Below, in pieces: positions 8,777 through 20,317 of a stretch of DNA of 64,000 nucleotides. The position numbers were made by a program, and so were the translations under genes. Origin of the DNA: Charina bottae (lineage: Eukaryota; Chordata; Lepidosauria; Squamata; Charinaidae); assembly GCA_023362775.1 (NCBI GenBank), contig JALMGJ010000005.1, positions 39,551,463 through 39,615,462 of the forward strand. Direction: 5' to 3'. Every line of letters starts with the position of its first letter. Within the stretch, counting starts at the first letter, position 1. The notes under the pieces are model-generated. The model ran no database searches and had not been told where the DNA came from. It saw nothing but the letters and a program-made list of their open reading frames with translations.

Positions 8777-9129
8777 TGTTGGAGAGTGTGTTTTCTTGCA
8801 CACGCAGAGTATCAGAAAGCGATCAGCACCAGAGACCAATTAATGGCACCATTCATTTTAGTAACTTAGTTGCAGTTATATTTGTTACTCATACAAACAG
8901 ATATTTACAGTCCTCTTCCAGATCCCTGGAAGTATTACAGTTCCACATACCAGATAGTAGAAACAAACAAACAGGAGTAAACAGAAACAGAGTAGGCAGG
9001 GTAGGGCAGGCAGGTTCTTATATACTCTTCAGCCTGAATCACACACTGCCTGACCTTTTAAAGTTTGCAGGTGTTTACCTAATAAGGTTATATTGCTGTG
9101 ACTTACCCTCAAGGAATAATACACCAACA
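8777..9129 (-). repeat. 5' LTR of copia-1 (353 bp)
   Basis: Bounded by the 6-bp inverted terminal repeat TGTTGG...CCAACA, with the PBS abutting 8777 and TSD TATTA at 9130. The inner 114 bp recur at 4678-4792 with several mismatches, indicating an old insertion. Confidence 0.93.
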
Positions 9130-9134
9130 TATTA
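9130..9134. repeat. 5-bp TSD (TATTA) of copia-1, right copy
   Basis: Second copy of 4673-4677. From 9135 the L1-like element A resumes; it aligns with the unbroken sister copy near 39487-39500 (tattatttctata). Confidence 0.9.
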
Positions 9135-9536
9135 AAACAAAACACATTATTTCTATAAAACATTCCCCTTTAACACATAATAAAAATCTCTAAGTTCAGT
9201 TACTCCTCCCCTTATATTAAAATTAAAATTAAAAAATCATATAAACCTCCTAAACATCTTTCTCCCCTCCAAAAGATAAAACATATTTAATTATTCCCTT
9301 CCTACCACTATTCTATACATTTCTGTCTACTATAATAAATATCAAATTGAAAGGCATAAAAGTTGTCAACTATTATACTTACAGGTATAACAATTTTAAT
9401 AATCCCAATCTTAATAAACCCAAAATCTTAATAAACACAAAAAACAAAGCCAATTCAAAACGGTAAATCGAAATCTTTAAAGGCAAATAAAATCAGTCAA
9501 ATCCTTAAAGCGAACCAAATAAACATTCTTCAACCC

Positions 9537-9965
9537 TTATCCCACTTCAAAATAAACCAGAGCAGTTACATATTCCCAAAATATGCACAGAGCTTTCTTC
9601 TTAAGAAAATCAAACAGCCCAGCTGCCCCCCTCAAAAATTCCAGGTTCTTTTCATGGCATTCCACCAGGAGATCAACCCTACTTATGGCTTGCAAATCAC
9701 TCTCTCCCCTAGATTTCTCCAACTCCATTATCCAATCTTCATCCAGCATCTTGACAGAAATCCCAATCTCAGCCTTAAAAGAAACCTTTCTATCGCTCTT
9801 AGATTCCTCAGTTTCATCCACCACATCCCCAACCTGATGGCACATTTTAGCTCTCATATTTTCTACAATGTCCTGGATATCTTGCATAAAGGTTTGATAA
9901 AAGTCAGAAGATATTTGTTTGAAGTCCTGGTGAAGGTCAGAAAGAATCTGTTTGAAATCCTCCAT
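9537..9965 (-). CDS. ORF1-like short coiled-coil protein of L1-like element A (142 aa)
   Basis: The N-terminus is rich in heptad-like repeats (MEDFKQILSDLHQDFKQISSDF), followed by MQDIQDIVENMRAKM. The latter is shared almost exactly with element B (40253-39948: MQDIQDIAENISAKM). The middle is charged, the end is aromatic (VYFEVG). A nucleic-acid-binding ORF1p-like role is inferred only from context. No RRM or C-terminal domain is evident, and the length is less than half of a typical L1 ORF1p. The product may be non-functional. Confidence 0.55.
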   Translation of the reverse strand: MEDFKQILSDLHQDFKQISSDFYQTFMQDIQDIVENMRAKMCHQVGDVVDETEESKSDRKVSFKAEIGISVKMLDEDWIMELEKSRGESDLQAISRVDLLVECHEKNLEFLRGAAGLFDFLKKKALCIFWEYVTALVYFEVG

Positions 9966-10660
9966 GTCTCATGGAGTAAATTATGGCGTTCTCTAGGAAC
10001 TTAATCAGCGAAATCTGAAAGTATGGGAAAGTTCAAAAGTTGTTTACACAAACTGAGAGTGAATAGCAGATTGTTCTCAAGGGAAAGTGAAGACAGAAAG
10101 CTAAAGGTTCAAATCAGTCGATTCAACATGTAGGAAAATGCTAATATCTTCAAATTTAATGCAAAAATAATAACAGGAAGACAATTATTTACTCAATCTT
10201 TGAAATTTCCTTTGGAAAGGAAAACGAAATCCAAAACTTAAAAAAATTGTTTTTAAAGTAATCCCAAAAATAACGTTAAGCACCAAGAGAACCAGCTTCT
10301 CCTCACTGTAGAAAGCCTCTCTTGGGGTACATATACTTAAAAAAAAACAAATTGGTGATTTAGAAATGGGGTGGCCGGTCTTAGTTTCCCTTTAAGGCTA
10401 CAGTGCGGCTTGGAAATGGTGACGTTCCTGCCTCCTGGGTGCTCTTACCGTTGACCGCGAAACGCTGTTTGCAATCTCTTGGCTGCAAGCCACTGTTCCA
10501 GAGGACAAATGGGATAATTCCAAGTATTCTCCTTGATCCCGAGAACATTTCTGGGCTTCAGGAAAGCCTGCCTGAGCCTGAAAAAAGCCGCCACGCTGTC
10601 TGCTCCGCCCACCAAAACAGAGGGCACAGCCGTTCAGTCCGCCATTCCCACTGGAAGCCC

Positions 10661-10679
10661 ACTAGCCCATTAATTCTCC
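10661..10679. repeat. Target-site duplication of L1-like element A, right copy
   Basis: Partner of 4466-4484 (16 of 19 identical). It lies outside the 5' end of the minus-strand element. Confidence 0.85.
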
Positions 10680-13031
10680 TTGATGACTTTTCATCCAAGT
10701 GGAAAGCAAAATTCCTAGCCAACCTGTATTTTTGTGGGCCTCTCTCTCTCACTTTTCACTGCTGCCCTTAGGTTTAGAGAGAGCTTAAACCAAAAGCAGT
10801 GAAAGAGTTTTTAATACTGAGTGGCAGACTGACTTGAGGGCTTTAGCTAATTACTCGTGTTGAGTTGCAACCAGAAACAACTATGGTCAGAATGAAATGG
10901 AGACCCTAATTCATGTATTTTTTCACTGGCCCTTTTATGGTAATTTTTTCATTGCTTCTTTTATGTGCAGTTGTATCTTTACAAATCAAATCTATCATGA
11001 GGGAAAGGCTGCTCATTTCCTATTGTCAGATTGGAACACTACCAACACTAATAGAGTTGCTAAATTTTTATCCATAGCAACTTTGATAAGAAGGCATAAA
11101 ATGTCTTAATCTTAATCTGGGGATATTATTTTTTTTTCTTTTTCTCTTTAAATTTATTTAACATTATTCTACTTTTTATGTACCATTTAATTTTAATTTT
11201 TCATTTTTTTAAATCACAACTTTTTAGGTCTCCTATGACTGATTACAGATTCTGTTTTATTTAGTCATTGCGTCTATATTTTAGCTTTCTGGTTATTGAC
11301 CATAATTTAAATTAAATATGCTTGGCATGGCAAAAAACCTATTTGGGATGTTTTTTTTTTTTTAATAGGTACAATGTGGTTGTAGTATCTGGTTCTGAGT
11401 CTTAGGATTCACATTCTATTGGCAATTATTGGACTAAACTTATATAATGTTTAATGTTTCATGTTGTGTGAAATTTTCTTTGGGTAAACTTTCTCATGAA
11501 AAATAAGTGCTCTCTACTACATGTAAACACTGCAGTGAAATAGTCACTCTAGGAACTTAAGGGATGCTGTTGGCAGGAGTCCATATGTTAAACAGTGTGC
11601 ACCATATACCAGGTTTTAAAGTACCTTAGAGGAACATTTGGGTGTAATGTTACAATGACCAGATTTTCAAGAGTAAAAATTGGGACACATTACTTTGTGT
11701 ACACTTCCATATTTATTAATCTTAATCCATAACATCAACAATTTCACAACCCCCCATACACCTCTATGTCACAAAAACAACAACTGACATGATAAGATTT
11801 TAAACTGTAATTATGTACAGTAGTTAGTAATTCCTCAAATATACCTACAAAGATCAGAATTGTGCAGGTAATAGTTTCCCCTGTGATACTCTATAGAAGT
11901 GAAAGTTGGTGTTTGAAGAAGCAGGATAGAAAGAATTTTGGCACTTTTTAACTTTGGTGTTGGAGAATACCATAGATAGCCAAGAAAACAAACACAACAT
12001 TTTTGAAGAATACATTTGTTTTAAAGAGTATATTCAGCACAACTGTGATTACCGTGACTATCAAGATAAGCAATGATTTAAGAGTTGCTCATTTTGTTTG
12101 GGTTGTAATGGGGAAAATCCATGCTACAGGTCAATGTTTTTGAAACAAGGAGTAAATGTTTCTACCCATCACTCATCTGTTTTCTTTTTTTTCCCCGTTC
12201 TCCAGTTTTGCCTGTTCATTTTTTCCTTACACTTGTCAGTTCATCAAATAACTCTGTTTCATAGATTTTTCAATTTTGCAGTTACAAACTGTAGAGAACG
12301 CTACAGGAATCTTGTTTAGCAGTATGAGAATGTATGCAGTTCATTAAATGTCCCTCCATTCCTCTAGGTAAGCAATAGAATGGTCATATGATGTGTGGAC
12401 ATATTTTGGGAACTGCGTTGTTTATGGTGTTTTTTGCTCTTTAAGGACCTGCAGCACCTTGAAAAGCACATCCCTTCTCTTGAGCAACATGTCTTTCAGT
12501 CTCTGTTCCATGGCAATGTCTATTCCACTGGTCATTCCTTTCCCTATTGCTTTTATTATGTTGCTGAATAGAGAGAATTGATTATGCAGTAACAACAGCC
12601 AGATTTCATCCAGTACGTCATCAAAGAAAACAAGAATTGCTATGGGGACCAAATTTTGTGGAAGAAGTAAGAGTTAAGAAAAGAAGAAAAGAGTTAAGAA
12701 AAATTTATAGATAAAATTTTATCTATAAAAAAATATAGATAAATTGCAAAATTTACCAATATGAGAACATGCCATTCCGGAAAACTCTGGAATTTTTCTC
12801 AGATACTTTTTCTCAGATAATGCCTCCTTTGGACCACACCACTCCAGGGGCATGGTTTAGCATTTTCCAGAAGTAAATCCAACAAGCCCAAAACAGTTTG
12901 AGGGGTTTGGGACATAACATTCTTGACAAAAGGGTCGGACCATTCCTGGAACACTTCAAATTGCTTTCAGTTTGGATGAATTATTTCTGGAAACTGTCAA
13001 ACCACTCTCTCTGAAAAAGTATGATTGAGAG
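10680..13031. other. Unclassified AT-rich sequence with homopolymer tracts
   Basis: No recognisable coding frame or interspersed-repeat hallmark. It holds several T/A runs (11131-11160, 11350-11365) and a 26-bp palindrome at 12704-12729. The 76-codon reverse frame at 12422-12652 is hydrophobic and not recognised. Confidence 0.45.
12704..12729. repeat. Perfect 26-bp AT palindrome
   Basis: The two arms are exact reverse complements (arm: TTTATAGATAAAA) with no spacer. The palindrome follows a 15-bp direct repeat containing agagttaagaaaa. Confidence 0.85.
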
Positions 13032-13228
13032 CAGAGTTTTTCAAATTGTGTTCCATGGAATTCCAGGGTTCAGTGAGAAATAGATGGGATGCTGTGACAA
13101 ACTAAGGGAGGAAAAAACCAGTTACATCAACGTGGCTAATTACCAGAGCTTTGCCGCCGGTCAGGAGTTCCAGGAATTAAAAAAAAAAATAGTAAGTTCC
13201 ACAACCTGAAAAGGTTTGGAAACCCCTG
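13032..13228. mobile_element. hAT-type MITE (197 bp)
   Basis: Terminal inverted repeats CAGAGTTTTTCAAA and the complement of the right end CAGGGGTTTCCAAACC. The flanking 8-mers ATTGAGAG (13024-13031) and GTTTAGAG (13229-13236) match at 6 of 8. No coding capacity. Confidence 0.6.
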
Positions 13229-13441
13229 GTTTAGAGGAAGTTCACCATCACTGGGAGGAAAACGGAACATTCCACCATTCCCAGAACATTCCATTCCTGG
13301 CTTTAAATTCTGGACATCCCTCTTCAGCATCCTGTCCACTGCAAGCCTCAGAAAAAGCTAGCAAGTTGTGCTTGTGTTGACAAGTTGCTGACATTCCAAA
13401 TTTAAACAAAACAAAACAAATTATTTCAAACAATAAGGTAT

Positions 13442-13886
13442 TGTAAGGCCCCTGGCTTACACTGTTTTACCCAAGTTCCTGAGGTTGCCAAAAGAGAGAC
13501 TTGAGTTGAGGCTTGGAGATTAAAATAACAGCATTTATTTTGGCCAAGACAAATCTGGGTGGGATTTCTACAGACATGGCAGTGAATGTCTGGGAGGAAA
13601 CCCACACACACACACATCGCACATTTGGTGCTTATATAGGGTTTGCAAAGCTAGTAAAGAAGTATGAATGAACTCTCTCCCAGTGACAGGGCAAAGCTTC
13701 AGTATCTGCACTGCTAACCGGCTTTCTGCCGCCTAGTATGGTAAACAAGCCTTGCCATGCGTTATCTAAACGAACTTACTCCTAGAAACAGCATGCAAGG
13801 TCCCTGCGTCTCCTTTCACCTAATTTCTAACAGCAAGCAGTTTCCAAAAGCAGAATGGCGTTAGTTAAGCTAAGCTAACCCTTACA
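13442..13886 (-). repeat. Retroviral-type 3' LTR (445 bp)
   Basis: Ends TGTAAGG...CCTTACA. On the minus strand it has a TATA-like TATATAAG (complement of 13632-13640) and, ~100 bp further, AATAAA (complement of 13533-13539), the expected order of U3-R-U5. A polypurine tract adjoins its right edge, so internal sequence lies to the right. No matching 5' LTR was found in the window. Confidence 0.65.
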
Positions 13887-13902
13887 TTCCTCCCTTTATT
13901 TT
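13887..13902 (-). promoter_or_regulatory. Polypurine tract next to the LTR
   Basis: The complement reads AAAATAAAGGGAGGAA immediately before the LTR TG, as expected for plus-strand priming in a retroelement. Confidence 0.65.
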
Positions 13903-14940
13903 TACCAGCGAAATGCTTTTCGCTAGACGCCATCCCACCAAAGGGGTGTACTCAGGAGGAACACACCTGAGTACCATCACTTTGGAAGGCTGGGTTTCAG
14001 TGTTAACAGGCAAGGTGAGGCAATAACAGTTATCCCATCAATGGAAGACATTTGGAAGACAAACCATTTGACAAGGGGTATGAAACAAAAAGAAAAGAAG
14101 GTTCCCCAGAGCAAGAAAAACCAGAAAAACAATGCATTTCCAATCAGTGAAAATATTACTGAACCAGTCCAAATAGCTTGCAGTCTAATAATGCATTTAA
14201 GCGTGTTACAGAAGCAAAAAATAGCTCAGGGTATGCTAAATCCCGTCAACCCCCTCCCTTTACTTTAGGGGGAACGAAATGCTTTTCACTTGACTAGTCT
14301 ATAGGAATATATCTTAGAACCACCACCTGGAGTGCTGGGGATGGTTGAGCAATTAAAGCAGTTGCAGCTTTGCTGACAATAATTGCTAACACAGCCAGTC
14401 TCAGGCCCATCGTAGGGACTGGGCACATATAGTCTTTAAGCTTATTAAGTTACATTGTATGTTATATTCTATTGTCTTTTTCTTTAAGCACTTGATCCTT
14501 AGGTCCTCAGTAACTGCACAAATAATTTCCATATAAATATGGAAATACTGTAAACTTTGATAGCAAAGGACAGGGCTAGCCTGTCAGTAGCAGTTCACAC
14601 AGCATTTTAGACAATGTGGCCTGTACTCCACACTTCAGAAAACTGTTTTTTTTTCAGAGAGTGCTTCTTGGTTTACCACCAAAGTTAGATTTGTGTTGTC
14701 ACACAAAAGCCAATCACTTTTTTTGTAACTTGAATTTTGCCAAGGGCCTCACATATTTCTCTATGCAGCATAATAGAAGTTTCACCACACACAGAGCTAA
14801 ACTCCAACATTTTTACCTTCACCCCCTTCATAGCATTTAAAGGAACAAATTACTATGGGTATCACTACAATGCATGTTATAGTGGAGCATCAGCTGATTG
14901 AGATATAATCGGAGTTGCCCATTTCACTTTTTTGACCCTC
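13903..14940 (-). pseudogene. Degenerate internal region attached to the LTR
   Basis: This region lies where the 3' coding part of an endogenous retroelement would be. The reverse strand shows short hydrophobic and Asn-rich stretches between many stops (for example around 14340-14420 and 14690-14760), but no motif that assigns it to env or another gene. Identity rests on position only. Confidence 0.3.
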
Positions 14941-16555
14941 GGTAGCAACAGCTGTGGACGCATTAGTAACCAGAGCGTTGGTCGTTATATGGGTGCAATA
15001 GAACTTTTCATCATACAGAAGTGCAGTCCCTTAACTGAACGCTGTGATTGTGCATTACAACAGGGTAAGGAAATGGCCTTTGGCTGCTGCCCTTCTTATT
15101 TCACTTTCCCTTCACAAACATATTTGCTATACTGCTGCTTCCAGCTTCAACTCATTATTTGTGTGCGGTTTTTTTTTTTTTTAATAAGGTCAGTGGTGAC
15201 CAGCTTGCCATGGCAAGCAACAGAAAATATTGACTTGTGGTGCTAGCAATGTGCTGTTGCGTTGTCTGTTCTGACTTATACCAAAAAAAAAAGTATTTCT
15301 TCAATGTACTTCTTTATTGACTGAACATTTGCATTTAGGAGGCATCTCTTTTAATTAGCAAGTATAGTTTTGATGAACTGCACTGCAGAGGGCTTTTTGT
15401 TGTTGTTATGGAGTACAAATTAAAACATACACTTTACAAAACAAAACAAAACAAAACAAAATAAGTTATATCATTGTACTCAGTTCAGGGTATTCCTAAC
15501 AGCAGTAGTTGACTTTTAATACCATTTTGCCCAGAAGGGCATCCAAGATGGGCATCCCAGATGGGTTTCTTCAGATTATATTCATTTCTAAATTAATTAT
15601 TTACTATAGTTCTCAGTAGTAAATACCAAATTCCAGAGGTAGTTACTTGCCAAAAACAGTGAGTATAGGCGGAAATTATCTCTTTCTAGTATATATCTCT
15701 ATATGAATTCAAGCATAATTTTTCCATAGACGGTTCCACCGGGAGCTTCTCCTGATTATATCTAAATGAGATGAATGGAAGTCTCAGAAGTATATGACCA
15801 ATATAACTCCATTCATTCCAGTGGGGCTTGTACAGGAGTTTTTCTTAGTGGTGCCTTTTAATAATGATTTTCTATGAGCCAGTAAGTAATAAAGGAGAAA
15901 TATAATAAATACAGATATATTACTAATACATATGTTATTTAATTATAAAATCTGTGCTGCTTATCTCCTTGCTCCCACCCACATCTGACATGCGGGCCCT
16001 CCAATATGTTTCCTAAGTGCACTTTCACTAGAAAGTCTGGAAGTTAATTCTTAGAAGCACTTTTCTTAGACCTCTCTAAGTATCAAGTTGGGAATGGAGA
16101 ATTGCGTAGGTCTTCTCTTCCATTCCCATCTTCCATTACATTAGGAGGTAATCCCAAACTTGATGAATGAAAGGAAACCATTACCTAGTGGTTTTTCTAC
16201 CTAGATAAGGCAGCAAATGGTGCCTTATGCAAGTCAAAATATACTGTATGCAACCTAAAGGGGATAAGTGCCTTTTCTCTCAGGCAGTAAAAACACAAAA
16301 ACAACGATATAATTTTCCCAACATCCATAACTTTCATAATCCCAGCTAGCATGGCCTAATGTCACAGCTGTCTGAATGGCATCATAGGCTCATATATTCA
16401 GTATGTACACATACATTAAAACAGAGTTGCAAATTGCTGCTGTAGATAAAAATATTTACATTTTATTTCCCTACTATCCCTTGCATGTAAGTGCTTCTTT
16501 AAACTTGACTGGGATTGCTCTGAATGAAAGGTAAAATCATTTTACCTTTGTGGCT
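14941..16555. other. Unclassified sequence with an (AAAAC)n tract
   Basis: No supported gene. An AAAAC pentamer run occupies ~15437-15462. The plus-strand frames here are not recognisable. Confidence 0.45.
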
Positions 16556-16560
16556 TGTTT

Positions 16561-17065
16561 TCTATTCATTCATTCATTCATTCATTCATTCAATTTGTAC
16601 GGCCACCCATCTCACCTTAATTGCAACAATTAAAAGCAACAATCCAATAAAAAAGTTAAAAACCAATATAGAAACATAAAATATCAGAAACCACTTAGAA
16701 AACAAAAATAACCATGGTCAGTGGCCCATGTCCATTTTAATGTCAGGCTCAATGAACCCAGTGTAAAAGCTCCCCACCATTGCTGTACCCAATGCATGCA
16801 CCATTGCATGGTGGCAGAGCCATGTCTTCAGGGCCTTCCCAAAGGCTGGCAGGGTTGGGGCCAATCTAAGTTCCAGGGGGATGGTGTCCAAAGGGTGGGC
16901 TCTACAGCAGAAAAGGCTCTCTTCCTGGGTCCTGCCAGATGATACTCTTTCATAGACGGGACCTGTAACATGCCTCTCCTGCCAGGCCTGATGGGCTTCT
17001 CTTAAATTCCAAGTTGCAGGCAAGTCCTTAAATACAGATTGTCTCTGAAGAAGTGTATCTAGCAA
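16561..17065 (-). mobile_element. L2-type LINE 3' end
   Basis: It starts with the (ATTC)n tail at 16565-16591, then the L2 3' tail. The reverse strand encodes the conserved C-terminus (GPVYERVSSGRTQEESLFC, then LRLAPTLPAFGKALKTWLCH). 5'-truncated and mutated. Confidence 0.87.
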
Positions 17066-17504
17066 TCAGGCAGATGTCCCCATCTATGTGAAACCCTTTT
17101 TCACACCATTTTTGGTGATTGAAACCAAAAACATCCCCTTTCACTTCCTTTGCCCTTTAGACTCTGAAGCATGTTATCTGTAGGAGACCTTATTTCTTTG
17201 CAACTCATGGAACCATAACATTTTCAAATGGAAACAAATATAGCCATTGATTTAGAGGAAACTGTATTATTTTCGAAGTGGTTGCATGTGAGAAAATAGT
17301 AATAAAAGTAAGACTTCTATTAATAGATCAATATATTATAGTAGGACTCTCTCTAAATTTAGGAAGTTGGCTGAAAAATAGATTTACAAGACTGAGTGGC
17401 ATTTGTTTTCCTATCTGTCAACACTTGAAACTTATTACAATCTAGTGCCAGGTTTTAAATGAATTAATTAGTTAATGGAAATATTAAAATTGAATTAATC
17501 TAAC
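17066..17504. other. Unclassified AT-rich sequence
   Basis: No coding or repeat signature seen. Confidence 0.4.
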
Positions 17505-17572
17505 TAAAGAGTCCCTGGGAGTTGGGTGGCATATAAATTTTAATAATAATAATAAAATAATAATAAGCAGTC
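17505..17572 (+). mobile_element. L2-type LINE tail remnant with (AAT)n
   Basis: The gagtccctgggagttgggtggcatataaatt pattern matches the terminal L2 tail and ends in an AAT-rich run. Confidence 0.6.
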
Positions 17573-18753
17573 AGCATGACGCACTTCCTAAAATAAAGCC
17601 ATGGAATAAACCTGTATTATATTTTCAGTTTGGGTTCAGTAATTTCTTTCTTTATTCCTGTTGCCAGATATGACCATAGGTCAACTACTAATATGGGGCT
17701 CAATTATACCTAGGTCAAGTCTTATACACTCGAGTCTGAGAGCTTATGAGATCCAGGAACCCAAAGGTGGTAAGTAGGCAATAAAACATTTCAAAAGTGC
17801 ATGTGTACTACCCTGAAAGCCTCTATTAGAACACATTCTCTAACTTTAGGTAATGCTGTAAATTTGGGAGCTAATTCAGTAGCCCCAAATGGACCCTCTG
17901 GGATCACCTAGTTTTCTGCATCAAGAATTCTCAGCAGTAATGCTGTTGCCCTGTCTTGATTGTCTGCAATCCCTTCCACTAGCCATTAAATACAATGGCT
18001 CAGGGACTAATACTGTGTCTTCTCTACTGAATAAACAAAAGATCTTAGAGTCAGAAGTTGGTTTCCCTGCTGCTTGTTTTACAGAACCTTCCCAAAGAAA
18101 CAGTTCCAGTGAGTGTGCAAGATTTACAACCTATCTAGGCAGGCCAAGTATTGTATTGTATTGTAATCGAACCACAATACAAGATCACAGGCATGCTTAT
18201 TCAACCAATAACATTAACAGCACAATACACAAGTATATTGAGAGTCTGGCTAGTATGCAACTCACACTTCAGTACATCTTAAAGAAGCAGTTAAAGGAAA
18301 GGATACTGCTAGAACAAGCAGCATTGTTAAGAAAGTAATAAAGGCAGTCTGTTAAATTGCCGTTAATATGAGGTGATCTTAATCTGTTAAGAAAATATCA
18401 TGAAATAGATAAAGCATGTGTGGGCAAAAAGTTTCATCTGTTGTAACTAGATATTGAAATAACTCAAAAGCAGTACTGTAAGAGGTTAAAGGAATGACCA
18501 ACAAAAGCACTAAAAATGTTTTAGCTAGTGTCTAGAACACCGGGTCAGTAATTTGGGTGGTTGTTTAAAATTACAGCTGGTGTTCATAATGATCCATAAG
18601 TGATTGTTCAGAATTATAGTGAGAGGTTGTTTTATTAAGTTGCAATCATTCTTTCATCAATTTTTAAAAATGCACATTCTGTACAAGGCCACCGCTAACT
18701 CAAGCCAGTGTTTTTACCCTGTCCTGTCTTCTTTCAGATCTGATGTGTAAAAT
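17573..18753. other. Unclassified sequence
   Basis: A 149-codon plus-strand frame (17889-18338) has no recognisable domain and contains a small TATTG/TGTAT tandem at ~18148-18166. I do not call it a gene. Confidence 0.4.
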
Positions 18754-19087
18754 GGTAAAGGTAAAGGTTCCCCCCGCACATTTGTGCAGTCGTGTCCAAC
18801 TCTAGGGGCCGGTGCTCATCTCCGTTTGTTAGCCGAAGAGCCAGCGTTGTCCGAAGACGCTTCCATGGTCATGTGGCCGCATGACGCGCACGGAACGTTG
18901 TTACCTTCCCACTGAAGTGGTACCTATTAATCTACTTGCATTTGCATGCTTTCAAATTGCTAGGTTGGCAAGAGCTGGAGCTAGTGCGGGAGCTCACTCC
19001 GCACGCAGGGCTAGGGATTCGAACCCCCGAACTTGCGATCATCCGATCGACAAGCCTGGTGTCTTACCCACTGAGCCAGTGTCGGGC
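18754..19087 (-). mobile_element. Sauria/Squam-type SINE S2
   Basis: Reverse-oriented copy: BovB-like 3' end at left (complement of cagtcgtgtccaactctag), body blocks (aatgcaagtaga complement at ~18940), and the B box as its complement ggattcgaacc near 19015-19025. It lies directly upstream of an L2 RT fragment. Confidence 0.93.
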
Positions 19088-19094
19088 TCTCTTA

Positions 19095-19460
19095 TTTCCC
19101 ACTTAAAATGCTATTGCAGTGCAGGATGTTGAATCTTTCGACAACTGCTTCAGATCAGTAATGGGCTGGATGAAGATGAACAAGCTGAAGTTAAATTCTG
19201 ACAAGAAAATAGCGGTCAGTAGGAAACCAGGCTCTGGGACTGAGCTTCGGCATCGTCTAGATAGGATTGGACTCTGCCTGAAAACGCAAGTCCACAGTCT
19301 GGGTGTGCTCCTTAACGCTCATCTGTGTTTCAGTCTTCAAGGGGCTAACTGGCAAAAAGTGTCTTTGTACAATTATGGTGCAACCATCAAGCTGCAACCA
19401 TTCCTGAGCCAGTTGGAACGAGCAAGAGTTTTCGTGCAACCAGCCCATTAGAATCACATT
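19095..19460 (+). pseudogene. L2 reverse transcriptase fragment
   Basis: The plus strand reads MGWMKMNKLKLNSDK, followed by a vestige of the RT thumb with TQVHSLGVLLNAHLCFSLQ. This is the L2 segment just after the YADD block. It becomes out of frame after ~19350. The SINE S2 adjoins it on the left. Confidence 0.8.
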
Positions 19461-20108
19461 CAAAAGATTTTCACTCTTGAAAAAAATATTTTGAAGCATT
19501 TTGCCCCAAGGGAAATAGTTGAAAACATTGAAGAAATTTTTGGCACAATAGTATTTTAGATGTTATATGCATGTACTGTATGTGTGTATCAATCACCCTG
19601 CAGTTCTTTCCTTTGGTATGTCTCTCTCTCTCTAAAAAGACCCAATAAAAATATTTCAGTCTCAGGATAAGGAAGTTTGTACAAAAAAGAGAAGTATGTC
19701 TAAATTACAATTTTTTCTCCCTAATTTGTTGCACATTTTCCAGTTGCAGGTTAAACTGTAAGACAGGAAATGAAAGGAATAGTAACTTAGTAGTTCATTG
19801 ATTCTAGCAGTTTCTTTTCCACCTATCCATTTTGGATAATCACAGTGTTTCCAGAGTTTATTCTGCTTTAAGAGATAGATGTTTTGACCACAGCTAAATA
19901 GAATTTCCTTTGTTATTTGATAAAAGAAAGAAAGGCATTCTGGAATAAATTGTTAATAACCCCAATTATCTCTGAATTCCCAAGTGCTTCAATTAGTGCA
20001 AAATCTGGAAGCATATTATGCCCATATGAAAACAAACAAACAAACCCTGTACTATCTTTCATTTGTTTTCTAAGAAGAGAATAGAGTCTTACTTTTAAAC
20101 ATTAGGGA
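19461..20108. other. Unclassified AT-rich sequence
   Basis: No coding or repeat signature seen apart from short runs (TC at ~19622-19634, AAAC at ~20030-20045). Confidence 0.4.
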
Positions 20109-20317
20109 TTTATTTATTTTATTTTTATTTATTATTCAAATTTCTATCACTGCCCATCTCCCCCTAAGGAGGGACTCTGGGCAGTTTACAGGAAGAATAA
20201 ACTTTAAAATTTAAAATTCAATACCAACTCTAACTAATACATTAGAATACACTAATACATACAACTAAAAATAAAAATATAAAAATCATACAATTCAGAT
20301 GGCAGCAAGAATCTACT

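Larger units (their letters stand above)
4678..9129 (-). mobile_element. Ty1/copia LTR retrotransposon copia-1, degenerate
   Basis: The order on the minus strand is 5' LTR (9129-8777), primer-binding site, gag, zinc knuckle, protease, integrase, reverse transcriptase, partial RNase H, partial 3' LTR (4792-4678). Integrase before reverse transcriptase is diagnostic for copia rather than gypsy. The frame is broken in several places, a SINE sits between integrase and RT, and the end of RNase H, the polypurine tract and most of the 3' LTR are missing. The copy is a fossil. Confidence 0.95.
4485..10660 (-). mobile_element. L1-like non-autonomous retroposon A (ORF1-only), interrupted by copia-1
   Basis: After removing the copia insertion (4678-9129 plus one TSD copy) about 1.72 kb remains: a ~700-bp GC-richer leader (10660 down to ~9966), a short coiled-coil-like frame (9537-9965), an AT-rich 3' part and an A-tail at 4485-4492. 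Its 3' part aligns by eye with element B (39277-43257), for example 4493-4660 with 39280-39460. No endonuclease or reverse transcriptase is present. The long TSD and A-tail indicate target-primed reverse transcription, most simply by an L1 in trans. Mammalian HAL1 elements are a structural parallel, but homology to a named family is not claimed. Confidence 0.8.

Noticed and set aside
12422..12652. 76-codon hydrophobic reverse frame as a transposase fragment
   Set aside because: No catalytic motif or family similarity that I can name.
17889..18338. 149-codon plus-strand open frame
   Set aside because: No recognisable domain, no conserved composition, no splice or promoter context. Consistent with chance in AT-rich DNA.
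18881..19132. 83-codon frame repeated in similar form at 27061-27270 and 6346-6570
   Set aside because: These are translations of the Sauria/Squam SINE body; recurrence reflects the repeat, not a protein family.
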